Made by a program: the position numbers and the translations under genes. From the NCBI GenBank assembly GCA_035771165.1, contig JAWNZC010000284.1, forward strand, positions 248,001 to 312,000: 64,000 bases of DNA. The letters are read 5' to 3'. The stretch comes from Paragorgia papillata (Eukaryota; Cnidaria; Anthozoa; Scleralcyonacea; Coralliidae). Below, one piece after another: positions 11,548 to 22,249 of this stretch; positions within the stretch are counted from its first letter, which is position 1, and each line of letters begins with the position of its first letter. The notes below the pieces were generated by a model. It saw nothing but the letters and a program-made list of their open reading frames with translations, was not told the origin of the DNA and made no database searches.

Positions 11548-12121
11548 ATGGCTGAAAAAAAAGTTATAAAAAATACACGTTTTTGGTTTCATAGTTTAGA
11601 ACGTCCCGGTTATGTACCGCAAAAAGTTAATGGGCTTTATAATTTTCGTGAACACGCTTGGGAAAAAGGGGTTATTACCGACTTTTGGGTTGGCTCCCGT
11701 AGTGTAAAATTTTATATTACGGATTTTTCTTTAACAGAGGAAACTGATAAAGACGAATGGAAAAAAAGAAAAATTATTCATAGTATTAAAATAAATATTA
11801 AAAAGAATTGTAAGGCTTTGTATGAACAGGCTATAATTTTTTCTGTATTGCAAGTAGATAAAACATGTATTGAATTGCAAGGACGATATCATGATATCAG
11901 CGGGACACACGTTACTGCAAATTTAACTAAAAGACAAATAATAAAATCAGCTAATGATTCAGATTTTTCGATATAATGAAGATCTTGTATTGGTTCAACG
12001 TATTAATTTTTCAAATCGAGAAAGAGAATTTAAAATTAGTAATAATACAAGATATGGTGACGTTACGCAACCATTTGTAAATTATGAAATTTGTATAGTT
12101 TATTCTGATGAATATGTGTAA
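11548..12121 (+). pseudogene. Tandem-duplicated Polinton gene, copy 2 (unknown)
   Basis: Begins MAEKKVIKNTRFWFHSLE. The first frame ends at 11976; the C-terminal part continues in a second frame (NEDLVLVQRINF ... VNYEICIVYSDEYV) to a stop at 12119-12121. It is parallel to copy 1 with the same conserved blocks, indicating selection on the family before decay. Its 3' end is followed by an A/T-rich spacer to about 12457. No domain is recognised; the alternating basic and aromatic residues give no firm clue. Confidence 0.55.
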
Positions 12122-12457
12122 AAAAAGGTGGGGTTTTTTTAAAAATAAAAGGAGATTTTTTTCAAAAAAGTTTTTTTTTTTACTTTTATTAACAAAAAAA
12201 AATTTATTTAATATACAAAATATTTATCTACACCACCCATTCCTCGATTTCTACGGTAATTTACAATTCCACCAGATTGATTTTTTTGTAAATAATCTAT
12301 TTTTTGCGTTAATTATTTTTTTTCCAATTATATTTTTTGCTCTTACAAAATCGCGCATTATTTTTGTTGAGAACGCATTTTTATTTGTTTTTTTTTGTTT
12401 TTCCTCCTCTTTGTCTTTTTTCCCCCTTAAAAGTACCACCTCTTTGACGTTTTTTAT

Positions 12458-12994
12458 TCACCATTTTTTTTTAATTTTTTTTTTTAAATATCCTCTCAGC
12501 CAATATTCAGTACCGTAATCCGCTAAGATTTCTTGATGTGGCTTTATAGTTTTGTTAGCTTGTAATTTAAAGTATGGTATTCTTTTTGTTTTTCCTATAA
12601 AATCAGAATTATTTGAAAAATGTGTTCCTTGTGCGTCATTTGCATAGCGTGCGGGTGTATGAGTTGTTTTATAAGCATTGACACAATCCTCGGGACCGTC
12701 ACGTAAAGCGTACTGAGCAATTGTCGTGGATCCGTATTTTTTATCCATTTCTTTTACATTTGTTCTTTTTCCAGTGTATAGTGCTATACCTTCGTTACGT
12801 TTGAAGGTTTTTTTCCAACTGTATAATCCCTCACCAGGATTTCTAATTCCTGATTTTTTAATACATAAGTTGTCTTCTTTTGCTAAATGTATCCAGCATT
12901 TACTTGTATGTGCTGTTCTTTTACATCTTTCTTTTTTTATTGTTTTACTTTCACATTGAGGACAATCACGAACACTTTGTGAAAAATTTGACAT
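12458..12994 (-). CDS. SET-domain (viral-type) lysine methyltransferase-like protein
   Basis: A 178-residue intact frame starting ATG at 12994. After an N-terminal Cys/His motif (CPQCESKTIKKERC ... CWIH) come SET-domain signatures in order: GIRNPGEGLYS, EGIALYTG, YALRDG, THTPARYANDAQGTHFSNNS (the cofactor-binding NxxxxxNN-like region) and a C-terminal ILADYGTEYW. SET proteins methylate lysines, usually on histones, with S-adenosylmethionine. A core this short resembles stand-alone viral SET proteins rather than host multidomain enzymes. It lies between Polinton genes on the opposite strand and is one of the few undamaged frames here. Capture from a host or another virus is inferred. The catalytic tyrosine in YG-EYW is present; activity cannot be judged from sequence alone. 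Confidence 0.8.
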   Translation of the reverse strand: MSNFSQSVRDCPQCESKTIKKERCKRTAHTSKCWIHLAKEDNLCIKKSGIRNPGEGLYSWKKTFKRNEGIALYTGKRTNVKEMDKKYGSTTIAQYALRDGPEDCVNAYKTTHTPARYANDAQGTHFSNNSDFIGKTKRIPYFKLQANKTIKPHQEILADYGTEYWLRGYLKKKIKKKW

Positions 12995-13086
12995 TTTTCT
13001 ACCACCAGCATTATAAAGTGAATTTCTTTTTTTTTTAATTTTTTGTTTTTACCATTTTTTTTTTAATATATTGTTCTTATTCCCAT

Positions 13087-13386
13087 CTAATTTTTGCAAT
13101 TTTCTTTTTTTTTAATAAATTTCAATAAGCATGTTATTTTGTATAGAACATCAGAAGGAATATTAACAATTTTTGTTTGCATTTCTTTAAATCTTTCCGT
13201 TAATTCAAAACTTGTTATAAATAATATTTTTTCATCCTCTTTTTGTAATTCTTGTAGACAGTCTTTTAGAATAAAAGACGAAAATAATATTTGGCAATCA
13301 TTATCTTCAATTTCGTATCCAATGTAAGTATCTTTTGTATTTAAATTTTGTAAATAAATTTCCACGTGAACTGTTGCACTACCCAT
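13087..13386 (-). CDS. Small Polinton protein, unknown
   Basis: A 99-residue intact frame beginning MGSATVHVEIYLQNLNTKD and ending in a Lys-rich tail. It has no membrane segment and no motif I recognise. It lies head-to-tail with the SET gene and divergent from the polymerase region, with a short AT-rich gap (13387-13560) that could hold both promoters. The intact frame amid decayed genes makes it a plausible real gene. Confidence 0.5.
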   Translation of the reverse strand: MGSATVHVEIYLQNLNTKDTYIGYEIEDNDCQILFSSFILKDCLQELQKEDEKILFITSFELTERFKEMQTKIVNIPSDVLYKITCLLKFIKKKENCKN

Positions 13387-13560
13387 TATTTTAATATAAA
13401 TGGAAAAAAACGAAAAAATATTTTTTTATGTATATATATTTATTTTTTTTAAAATGGAGAATTTGATTAAATAAATTTAAAAAAATAATTTTTTTCTTTA
13501 CAGATTATCAAGAAGAAAAAATAATATTTGACTACATTTTTAGGTTTTTAAAAAAAAAAA

Positions 13561-16156
13561 ATGGGAAGTTTATTTGCTAAAGATAAACCTTTTTTACATT
13601 TACATGTATATCAATACGTGATTCAGATAATGTAGTTTTTGATCGTGTTGATGGTGGCGAGGAGGAAAAAGAAAAAAAAAGTTGTTTTTCATTTAGGAAA
13701 AAAAAAATGTTGAGAAATTTACAGCGGAAGAAGTAAGTAAGATAGCAAAATTACTCAAAGAAAGAAAAAAAAAGGGGGAAGTGAAATTCAAGAAGAAGAT
13801 TTTGATGCAAGTATAATCAACGAAACGTACGATAGGTTTAAAATGAAACAAAAAACATTAAATATTTCCATTTCAAGAAAAGCGAATGTTAATTTTATCG
13901 CTTTAATACAATCATTACGCATTGTATTTTCTTATTTACTTAATGTAGCTAGAGCGTCTACAAATTCGGAAAATGATTGATGTTAGATTAATTTTTAGTC
14001 ACGCTCCAAAGACATATTTTTCTACAGCGGTATTGCCGCTTAAGCATTTTAATGTTGATTTTTTATTGAATATATTTGAAAAAATGATGCAAAGCAATAC
14101 ATTTTTAATAGCGAATGGGTGGAAAACAAACGTAATTATACAAACATTTCCGTTTAGTAGAAATTTTAATACAAATAGAAAATGATGGTGGTGGTGGTGT
14201 AAATAAAAATGTTGAAAAATATAAACGAAATTATCGAATTGGTGTTTTTTATGTAATATGTGATAAGTTAAACCGTTTTATCAAAAATTGTTGTTTTGTA
14301 GTTAGTTTATTAGTAGGATTATCGTATTTAAAATAAGATGAAAAGTATGTAAAAATGGAAAGAGCACCATAAAAGCGTAGATGAATTGTATACGGTTGAT
14401 GAAATTCGTAATATTTATCAGCAGTGGGGAATTCCAGAAGGCGAAGTAGAAACAACAATTTTTCGTGATATTTATGAAAAATTTCTTAAAGCTCAGGGTG
14501 TTGATTTGGTAGTGTACTTTGATAAATTTGATGATTGTATTATCTATGATTCTCGTACGGATGAAAATGGAAATTTAATAAAATTAACAACTAATATAGT
14601 TTGTTTATGGTTGAATAATAGTCATTACGATGTTGTTTTAAGTATGACTAAATTTTCTAAACTTAATCCTTCCTCATTTTGTGTTAAATGTATGAGTCAT
14701 TTTAGACATTTTGAGCATAAAGATAATCATATATGTTGTAGTAATTTAACGTGTCAGCGGTGCTTTAGACAAACTAAATGTTCACGAGAAGTAAAAATTG
14801 AATGCTCTGTAATATTTTATTTTTTAATGAAGAATGCTTTCACGCTCATCTTACAAATAGAATTTTTAAACCAAAACAATCCAATTATGATAAATTAACA
14901 CCGTGTCAATATTATTTTTACTGTGTTACTTGTAATAAAATCGCACCTCGTTTTTCTTTTTTTACAAAGAAAAATATTAAAATGCATAATTGCACAAAAA
15001 GATTTTGTTTTCATTGCAACGCTTATAAAGAAAAAAAACATTATTGCTATATGAGTACGATATCAAAAGAATAAGAAAAGAAAAAATTAAAAATAGAGAC
15101 AATAATTTTTTTTTGATTTTGAAATGCGTACTGATGGGAATAAATTAATGATTCCCTATTATTGTGTAGTTCAAAAAGTGTGCAAAAAATGTGAAAATAT
15201 TGAATTTAAAAAGTTTAAGAATTATTCAGAGGACCGACAAGATATTCTTGAATGTTGTGGAAAACGTGAATTTGTTTTCAAAGGAGATAACGTTGTAGAT
15301 GAATTATGTTAATTTATATTATTACAAGAAAATTCTGTTTGGTTAGCCCATAATGGGGGACGTTTTGATACAATTTTTATTTTTAAATTTTTTTTGGAAA
15401 AATTTTTTTATCCTGAAACAATTATGAATGGGAATTAAGTGATGATGTTGAAAATTCCTGATAAAAATATTACTTTTTTCGATAGTTTTTCGTTTTTAAA
15501 CATGGGCTTCATCCATACTTTTTTGACGATTTAGATTACGTCGGGCCGCTTATTAACCGTGAATATTTCGATGTAGAAAATATGGATAAAAAAACAAAAA
15601 TTAATTTTGAAAAATGGTATTTGGAAAAAAACCAAAAATACAATATGTGTTTGAAGAAGAAATGTATTATTATTGTAATTCTGATGTTACTATTTTAAGA
15701 AAAGGATGTGTTAAATTTTCTTTTTTAATATATGATATAGCAAATATTGCTCCTTTTTACGATACATCATGTATTACAATTGCAAGTCTTGCGTTAAAAG
15801 TATTTCGTTTAAATTTTTTAAGAGAAAAATGTGTGGGAATTATTCCAGCATCAGGATATAGGGGTAAAGTCAATCAAAGTGTCACTGCGTGGTTTGGTTA
15901 GAACAAATAAATACAAAACTTAACGGAAGATTGGAGTATAAATGTTCACAAAATGGTGAAAAAATGATTTTAGATCATTATGTTGACGGGTTTTATGATA
16001 ATATCGTCTATCAATTCCACGGGTGTTTCTTTCATGGCTGTCCAAATTGTTTTTACCCGTATGAAATTAATACAATAAATAATGAAAAATTCTGTAATCT
16101 TTATTCGTCTACAAAAAAATTCACCCATCAATTAGAAAAAGCCGGCTACACAGTAA
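13561..16156 (+). pseudogene. polB: Polinton protein-primed DNA polymerase B, N-terminal half
   Basis: Scattered frames in one direction carry the N-terminal half of a family B polymerase. They show a region with HAPKTYFSTAVLPL, zinc-knuckle-like Cys clusters (FCVKCMSHF, CSNLTCQRCF, YCVTCNKIAP), exonuclease motif I FDFE (near 15112), motif II AHNGGRFD (near 15350), motif III YCNSDVTIL (near 15670), then FHGCFFHGCPNC (near 16015). The enzyme would replicate the element from a terminal protein primer and proofread. At least five breaks interrupt the frame (for example stops at 15062, 15312 and 15437). The coding sequence is cut exactly at the TAA duplication by the 6.09-kb transposon and continues at 22250. 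Confidence 0.88.
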
Positions 16157-16320
16157 TAGACTAGACGAAAAATTCAAGAAGTCCAATATTTAGAGTGCAT
16201 GAGGCATTTTTTTGTAAAAGTTGGCGACAGGTGTCTTCTTGTGTGATTTTTGACGCTGAATCCGAATTTCGTGGTCGCCAACGCTGATTTTCCGTTTTTA
16301 GCGGGAAAATGACGTCATAA
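16157..16320 (+). repeat. Left terminal inverted repeat
   Basis: It begins TAGACTAG and shares long blocks with the reverse complement of the right end, e.g. AAAAGTTGGCGACAGGTG, GACGCTGAATCCGAATTT, GTCGCCAACGCTGATTTT and AGCGGGAAAATGACGTCA. The first 45 bp are less conserved between the ends than the inner part. Similarity fades after the GACGTCA near 16312-16318. Confidence 0.93.
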
Positions 16321-17122
16321 TGATTAACAGTTAAAGTGACATTGTCTTTCTTGTACGTTTTTATTTCCAAACCGCAAAACGTCATTATGTTGTTGTGAAT
16401 TGCAAAAAAAAGCTCAAAACGGAAGAAAAGAATAAGATTTGTGTAGAGCACGAATTTACCAATTCAATAAAAAATATATATGTAAAGACCAAACCCTTAT
16501 AACCTTATAACCGTTTGTGTCTAGTGAAGGTGGCAATTTTCGTTTTATAAAATTCTAGTAAACTTTTAGCAACTAGCAGAGCAAAATACTTATTTACAAT
16601 TTGAGTTTGAAACTATTTTAAAACGTTTTACAATATTAGGGGGCGTTACATTTCATATTTACAAAAATATGAAAGAATGTTGGCGGCGCCCTGGCTGTTT
16701 TCATTCAATGAAATGAAATTTCTAGTCGCGCTTGTCTAATTTGTAAAAGATATTTGAAAAGCTTTATTGCTATCTTGATATAATATATTACACCTTTTCA
16801 AAGGAAAATATAAAGACATGAAATCAATTTGCGATAATAAATTTCCATCGTCTGATTTAGGAAACTTTTAAGTTCATTAAATGTTAACTTTAAAGTTTTT
16901 AAAATTGAAACTTTAAAATTGAATCTCGATTGAATTTGGTTACGCGAGTAACAAACTTTGTTATTTTGATTTTTTTTGCCGTACATCTGCTTCTATTTTT
17001 TAAAGTGAGGATTTTTCTGGCATCATTGTCTCGCCAGTGTTTGTTTACTTAATTAGTTGGCGTGGGAAATCTCTTCTATCAGTTTTCTTGTTTGCTTGGT
17101 CTTTCACGTTCGAGCTGCAACG

Positions 17123-20100
17123 ATGGATCCCGTTTTAGCGTTAAAAAGACCTTCAGAAGTCGATTTAAAGGCGTGTATTTTCTGCCAGCGGCGTCATAGA
17201 GATGATAATTTGAGAGCGGCTTATGACTATAGCAGAACCGTAGTTCGCGAGGCCATGAATTTGCGGACCAAGTGTAGAGATGTCGAGAACAGGGAAACAA
17301 TCAGTTGGCTGGAAGAAATCATAGGTAATACTGAGGTTTCAATTGCTTGGCATGCCAAGTGCTATTCTCTGTTTACAAGCAAGGATAAAATTCAGCGCTT
17401 ACAGCAAAAGTTTAACAAAAGTGATGCGACTGCTGAACTGATCTCAAGTCCGCGTAAGACGCGCAGCCAAACAGAACAGGTCGACTGGGACAAATGCGCT
17501 TTCTGTCAGGTTCACACGAAGGAGCGCTTATCGTCAGTTATGACATTTAAGATGAGTGAACAAATTATCGAGATTGCTAAGTTTAACTATAAACTACGCG
17601 TTCGATTATCGGCCGAAGGCAAGTACCACCTATCATGCTTTAGTGCATTCAAGAGATCCAGGGATAAGATTGAAATGAAAGACAATGACTTAGCATTGGT
17701 TTGGCTGCGCGGGGAATTAGAGTATGCGGCTGACAAGGGCCATGTTATCAAACTTAATGATATATGGGATAGATATACCACTCTGACTGAAAAGGCGGGA
17801 ATTACGATCCCCCCTTCTTTTATAAGTCGCAGGGCAACATTCAAAGATAAACTCATGCATATGGTTGGGGACATTGTAGAGTGTGTGCAGTCACTTGATA
17901 GGGGGCCTTCTGAGCGACACACCCTGCTCATTCCCAAGAAGTGCGTCAACATGGCTCTGTCCCAGATAGTAAGTCAGAGTCCAGCTGACGAAGATGACGA
18001 ATTGCACGCTCTGCCAGTTTATCACCAACAAGATGGCGATATATTTCTGTCGCTTGTTCATGTTGCGCTGAAGATACGCGCTGACCTAAGAGAAACCCCT
18101 GGTTACCAAGGGCTGAATATCCGCGCGCTCGATGCCAGTGATTGCGTTCCCGAAAGTCTGCAACTGTTTTTACATCTTTTGTTCGGCGGTGAACGACTTC
18201 TAGACGAGGAAACGATCGAGGAGAAAGAGGCTGAGGTGCGTAGCAAAGCGGTTGCTGTTGCTCAAGACATCGTCTACGGAGTAAGCAATGGAAAGAAATG
18301 GACACCCAAGCACATTGGACTAGGGAGCACCCTTCACCAAGTCACAAGGTCCAAAGATCTGGTAAAACATTTCCACAAGGCAGGCCACATTCTGAGTTAC
18401 GACCAAATTCTTCAAGTTGACACAGGTTTAGCTGAGAGTGTTCTAAAGACTTTAGATGAAGAGAGTGGTACTGTAATTCCGCCAAATCTGGTGCAAGGCA
18501 GGTTTGTGCACTTCTCTGCTGATAACATTGACATTTTAGATGAAACGATGGACGGTAAAAACACATTTCACGCAACACAAATTGCTGCATGGCAACGCGG
18601 GACGGAAAATATGTCATTACTTGACGGTGTAAGTCCGTCCAAGAAACGCAGCCTTTGTGTTCCGGAATCGTTTGATAAGATTGAAGCGATTGATGTGAGG
18701 AAAAGCAACCCTGTCTTTATCAAGGCAGTTAAAACGACGTGGTATGTGGCTCAAGACAACAAAGGAGCTAAGCAAGCTGCCAAAGCAACGGATTTGGCAT
18801 TGAACATGTTACGATGCAAAGGCGTTATCAGTAGCGGATGGACGGGGTTTAACCAGTCGTTATCACGAGAAGAACAACCAGAAGTAACAAAGGTGGGGTA
18901 CATGCCAATCATTCAAGCACCCGCACACGAAATGGACACCTTGAACACAGTCGTTAAGAAATGTATGCATGTGTCCGCCCCGCTTGGACAGCGCTACACT
19001 ATTATCACCGTAGATCAAGCGCTGTACAGCAAGTTAGTCGAGTTGAAATGGCAAGTTCCACAATATCAAGAGAGACTTGTCGTACAACTCGGCGGTCTCC
19101 ATATATCTATGAACTTTCTTAAGACGATTGGAGATCATATGAAGGGATCGGGGCTTGTTGATTCGTGGGTGGAGAGTGGTCTCCTTGGACCAAATGCAGC
19201 TGAGCATGTGATGAACGGCAAGGCATATAAAAGAGCAATGCGCGCGCATAAGATAACACTGCAAGCATTATGGCGCATGTTGATGCCGTTGTTACTAAGA
19301 TCTTGTGAAAGGTCGAACGCTGATCTTGCTCGGCAGATTTCGCATCTATTGTCTTCAGCGCAAGTCAATGAGCTGATTACACCTTTGAAGTCCCCAGAAT
19401 TTCAAACGGTGTTTGATGCGTTCGTGGCGCAGAAGTCTGAGGAAAATGTAAACTTTCAGTTTTGGTGGAGCTATATTGAGATGGTGTCTACCCTACTTGA
19501 TTTTACCCGCGCGCAACGGGAGGGCAACTGGGAGTTGTATTTGGATAGCTTCCGCTGCATGCTTCCACACTTTTTCAGATACGACCATCTGAATTACGCC
19601 AAGTGGGGATCGGTTTTTATCGCGGATATGGAGCAGCTGCCGCATGAAGTTCTACAGGAGTTCCAGAAGGGTAACTTCGTTGTTAAGTGGAGCGAGGGCG
19701 CGTTCAACGAGGTGAGCGTAACCAAGACATCTTCAGCCTTGAGCAGGTGAGTTGAAGAGCTTGGTTTATAATACATATTTATTTAGTTCCTGTACTGGAT
19801 GGCATATTAATTTATTATGTTCTCTTTTTAAAAATTGGAATTTCCTAGGTGGGCCCTTTCATATAATTTGCGGTCGGAGATAGCCGAGAAAACTCATGAC
19901 ATGTTTGGACTACTACAAGAAGACACGTTTTCTCACAACGAGTCTGCACCAGGGAGGATTCTTCGCGACAACAAGGATGAGGAATCACTGGTTTCCGTCT
20001 TGGAGCAGCATAACTTGTTTTCACCGACATCTCATCCAGATTGTCTTTATAACATTGCTACCAAAGATATTGTCACCGACAAGATTCAGGAGTCACTATT

Positions 20101-21754
20101 AGGCGCGAAAGATCTAGGACAGAAACAGGTCAAAGTTTTTGTGCAGCAACGGTTGATTGCACCGCTTCAACAGGCACAGCAACCTAATGACGAACAAGAG
20201 AAAACCAAGGTTCAGTTCTCGGACGCAATGCACAAGAACAATGCTCTTACTTTCGACACATTGTATCAAGTCGTCAAAGGAAGTAAAGAGAAGGAAAAGA
20301 ACACAATTTTACGGGCAGACAGGAGCGTTTTACAGCGTCTTATCGTTGCTTATGGAGCTGGTCGACAAGTAGATTTGCTTAATGTCCTTTCGCACGAGTT
20401 AATGCCAGTTCCGATATCACTGGCAGAGACGAATGGTAAACTTAGAACCGGCCAGAAAGCGCTATTGGCTGATGTTCTTACCAAGGGAATGGAGTGTCCG
20501 AATGCGATCGAGTTGCAAGGGAGTGCGTGCTTGCTGATAGACGGAATGGCGTTAGTGGCAGCAATAGGAAAGCCTGCCGACGCCCAAACGTTCGGAGCCT
20601 ATGCAGATAGCTTCCAAGCTGCAGTATTAAGAGCAGGTTCGCATTATCAGCAGATCCACGTACTGTTTGATAGATATGATAAGAGTTCAATCAAAGCAGG
20701 CACGAGAGAACGGCGTACCAGAACTATTCGCCCCATTCGTCGTGTTATTGAGAACAAGCACGTTCCGCTCCCGAACAACTGGTCAAACTTTTTAGCTTTA
20801 CCAGAGAACAAGGCAGACTTGGCCAGATTCGTATGCGAGCATTTGATTACAAATGCACCGCAAGACAAAGTCATTGTTGTCGCTGGTGGATTCACAGATC
20901 GGAAAGAAGCGCAGTTGTCTAACCAAGTGGTTGATCCTTCAGTGTTTTGTGCAGATCACGAAGAGGCCGATACTAGACTGATTCTACACTCCATCGCCAA
21001 CAATTGCGACACGGTAGTTGTGTCGGCAAGAGATACCGACGTACTTTTACTTCTAGTGGCGCATTCGCCGAATATTCCAGCTGCAAATGTGTGGATGATG
21101 GCTGGAACAGCGGCCAAGCGCAAGTTCTTTAATAACACGGCTATTAGCGACAATCTCCTGACAGGATCACTGTCCACGCTCCTCCCTTTCCACGCGCTGA
21201 CTGGTTGCGACACAACATCGTATATCTGCAACCACACCAAAGTGTCAGCGTGGAAAATCTTTATAGAGAAACACCACCTTCTCGCGTCGCTAGGTGAAGG
21301 AGAGTTGACAGTCAACAAGATCAGGGATGCCGAGAAGTTCATCTGCGCAGTTTACAAATGTGGGAACATTGAATCTGCGAACGATGCACGGGTTCTTCTA
21401 TTTTCGAAGACCGCGAAACCCGAAGCATTACCCCCGACAAAGGACGCACTGGAGCTGCACATCAAACGCGTGCACTACCAAGCACTGATATGGTAACAAG
21501 CTTCATGTCAGCAACCTTCCCTGCCAAACCCAGATGGAATGGGATGGGTGACAGATGGCGACAGTAAACTTGTTCCACTCCTTATGACAAAGGAACCTAT
21601 CCCGAACGCGTGCAAGGAGATCATATGCTGCTCTTGTAAAAGCGGGTGCACGACTCTGCGCTGTGGCTGCAAGAAAGCAAAATTGTCCTGTACTGGCGTT
21701 TGCAGCTGCTCTGTGAACCAAAACATTTCCTGCAAGAACAAATGCGAGAAGTAA
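17123..21754 (+). CDS. Spliced transposon protein: zinc modules, PIN/XPG-like core, CXC-like tail
   Basis: Exon 1 runs from ATG 17123 (MDPVLALKRP) to 19746 and exon 2 from 19849; the 102-bp intron has donor CAG|GTGAGT and acceptor TTCCTAG and restores an Arg codon. The N-terminus holds two C-x2-C...H-x2-C modules (CIFCQ...WHAKCYSLF and CAFCQ...YHLSCFSAF). The middle has VGYMPIIQAPAHEMDT and LGGLHISMNFLKTIGDHM. Exon 2 carries an acidic series, LLIDGMAL (near 20535), LFDRYD (near 20665), HEEADTRLI (near 20960), SARDTDVLLL (near 21025) and ALTGCDTTS (near 21195), resembling PIN/FEN/XPG nucleases. A TAA at 21494-21496 precedes an in-frame Cys-rich tail, CCSCKSGCTTLRCGCKKAKL, ending at 21754. I judge it transposase plus nuclease; the stop probably disables the tail. 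Confidence 0.8.
19747..19848 (+). other. 102-bp GT-AG intron of the transposon gene
   Basis: The donor GTGAGT is a perfect consensus and the acceptor TTTCCTAG follows a T-rich tract. Reading through would hit a stop two bases after the donor; removal keeps the frame open. The intron is supported by phase and by protein continuity, not by transcripts. Confidence 0.88.
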
Positions 21755-22083
21755 ACAGTGTAGTGCAGCGTTGCTACCATACCAGCAGAATGTACGAGTT
21801 TTCATATTATTTCGCCTCCCGGGCGCACAATATTGCTTTGTAATTAAGCAGTAGTATATTCGGCATTTTTCTCACGTTATTTAGACATTCAATGATAACC
21901 TACAGTAGGATTTATGATCGCCTATGACGTCACCATATGACGTCATGAGAACCCTTAATTTATTCATTTCTCTCGCAATCAACAAAAACATGAAAGATAT
22001 TTGTGATTCAAGCTTCAAACGTGATGAAATTCGATAAGAAATGTCCTCAAACGTTTTATATCTTTTAACTTCAGATTTACTAT

Positions 22084-22249
22084 TGCGCAAAAGTTGTGAC
22101 GTCATTTTCCCGCTAAAAAACGCAAAATCAGCGTTGGCGACAATAAAATTCGGATTCAGCGTCAAAAATCACATAAAAACGCACCTGTCGCCAACTTTTA
22201 CTAAGAAATGCCTCATGACTTACGATTTTCCGAAATCTCGCCTAGTCTA
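22084..22249 (-). repeat. Right terminal inverted repeat
   Basis: Reverse complement of the left end, ending CTAGTCTA and followed by the TAA target copy. Inner blocks match the left TIR almost perfectly. 21755-22083 between the gene and this TIR is untranslated sequence with no further feature. Confidence 0.93.

Larger units (their letters stand above)
16157..22249. mobile_element. Academ/AcademX-like DNA transposon inserted in polB
   Basis: GC-richer sequence with different codon use interrupts the AT-rich polymerase. Both ends start TAGACTAG and are inverted copies over about 165 bp. The flanking TAA (16154-16156 and 22250-22252) is a 3-bp target duplication, and the flanks read as one continuous polymerase region without the element. 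A single spliced gene lies inside. From memory, Academ transposons have 3-4 bp duplications and pair a transposase with an XPG-type nuclease or a helicase; the encoded acidic motifs suit the nuclease type. PIF/Harbinger also makes TWA duplications, but its DDE transposase and Myb partner are absent. 16321-17122 holds only AT-rich leader. Confidence 0.88.

Noticed and set aside
17057..17122. Upstream start giving a signal-peptide-like N-terminus (17057)
   Set aside because: The codon there is TTG; the first ATG in frame is 17123, and the upstream hydrophobic stretch is probably leader.
16157..22249. PIF/Harbinger identity from the TAA duplication
   Set aside because: No DDE transposase or Myb-like partner; encoded motifs point elsewhere.
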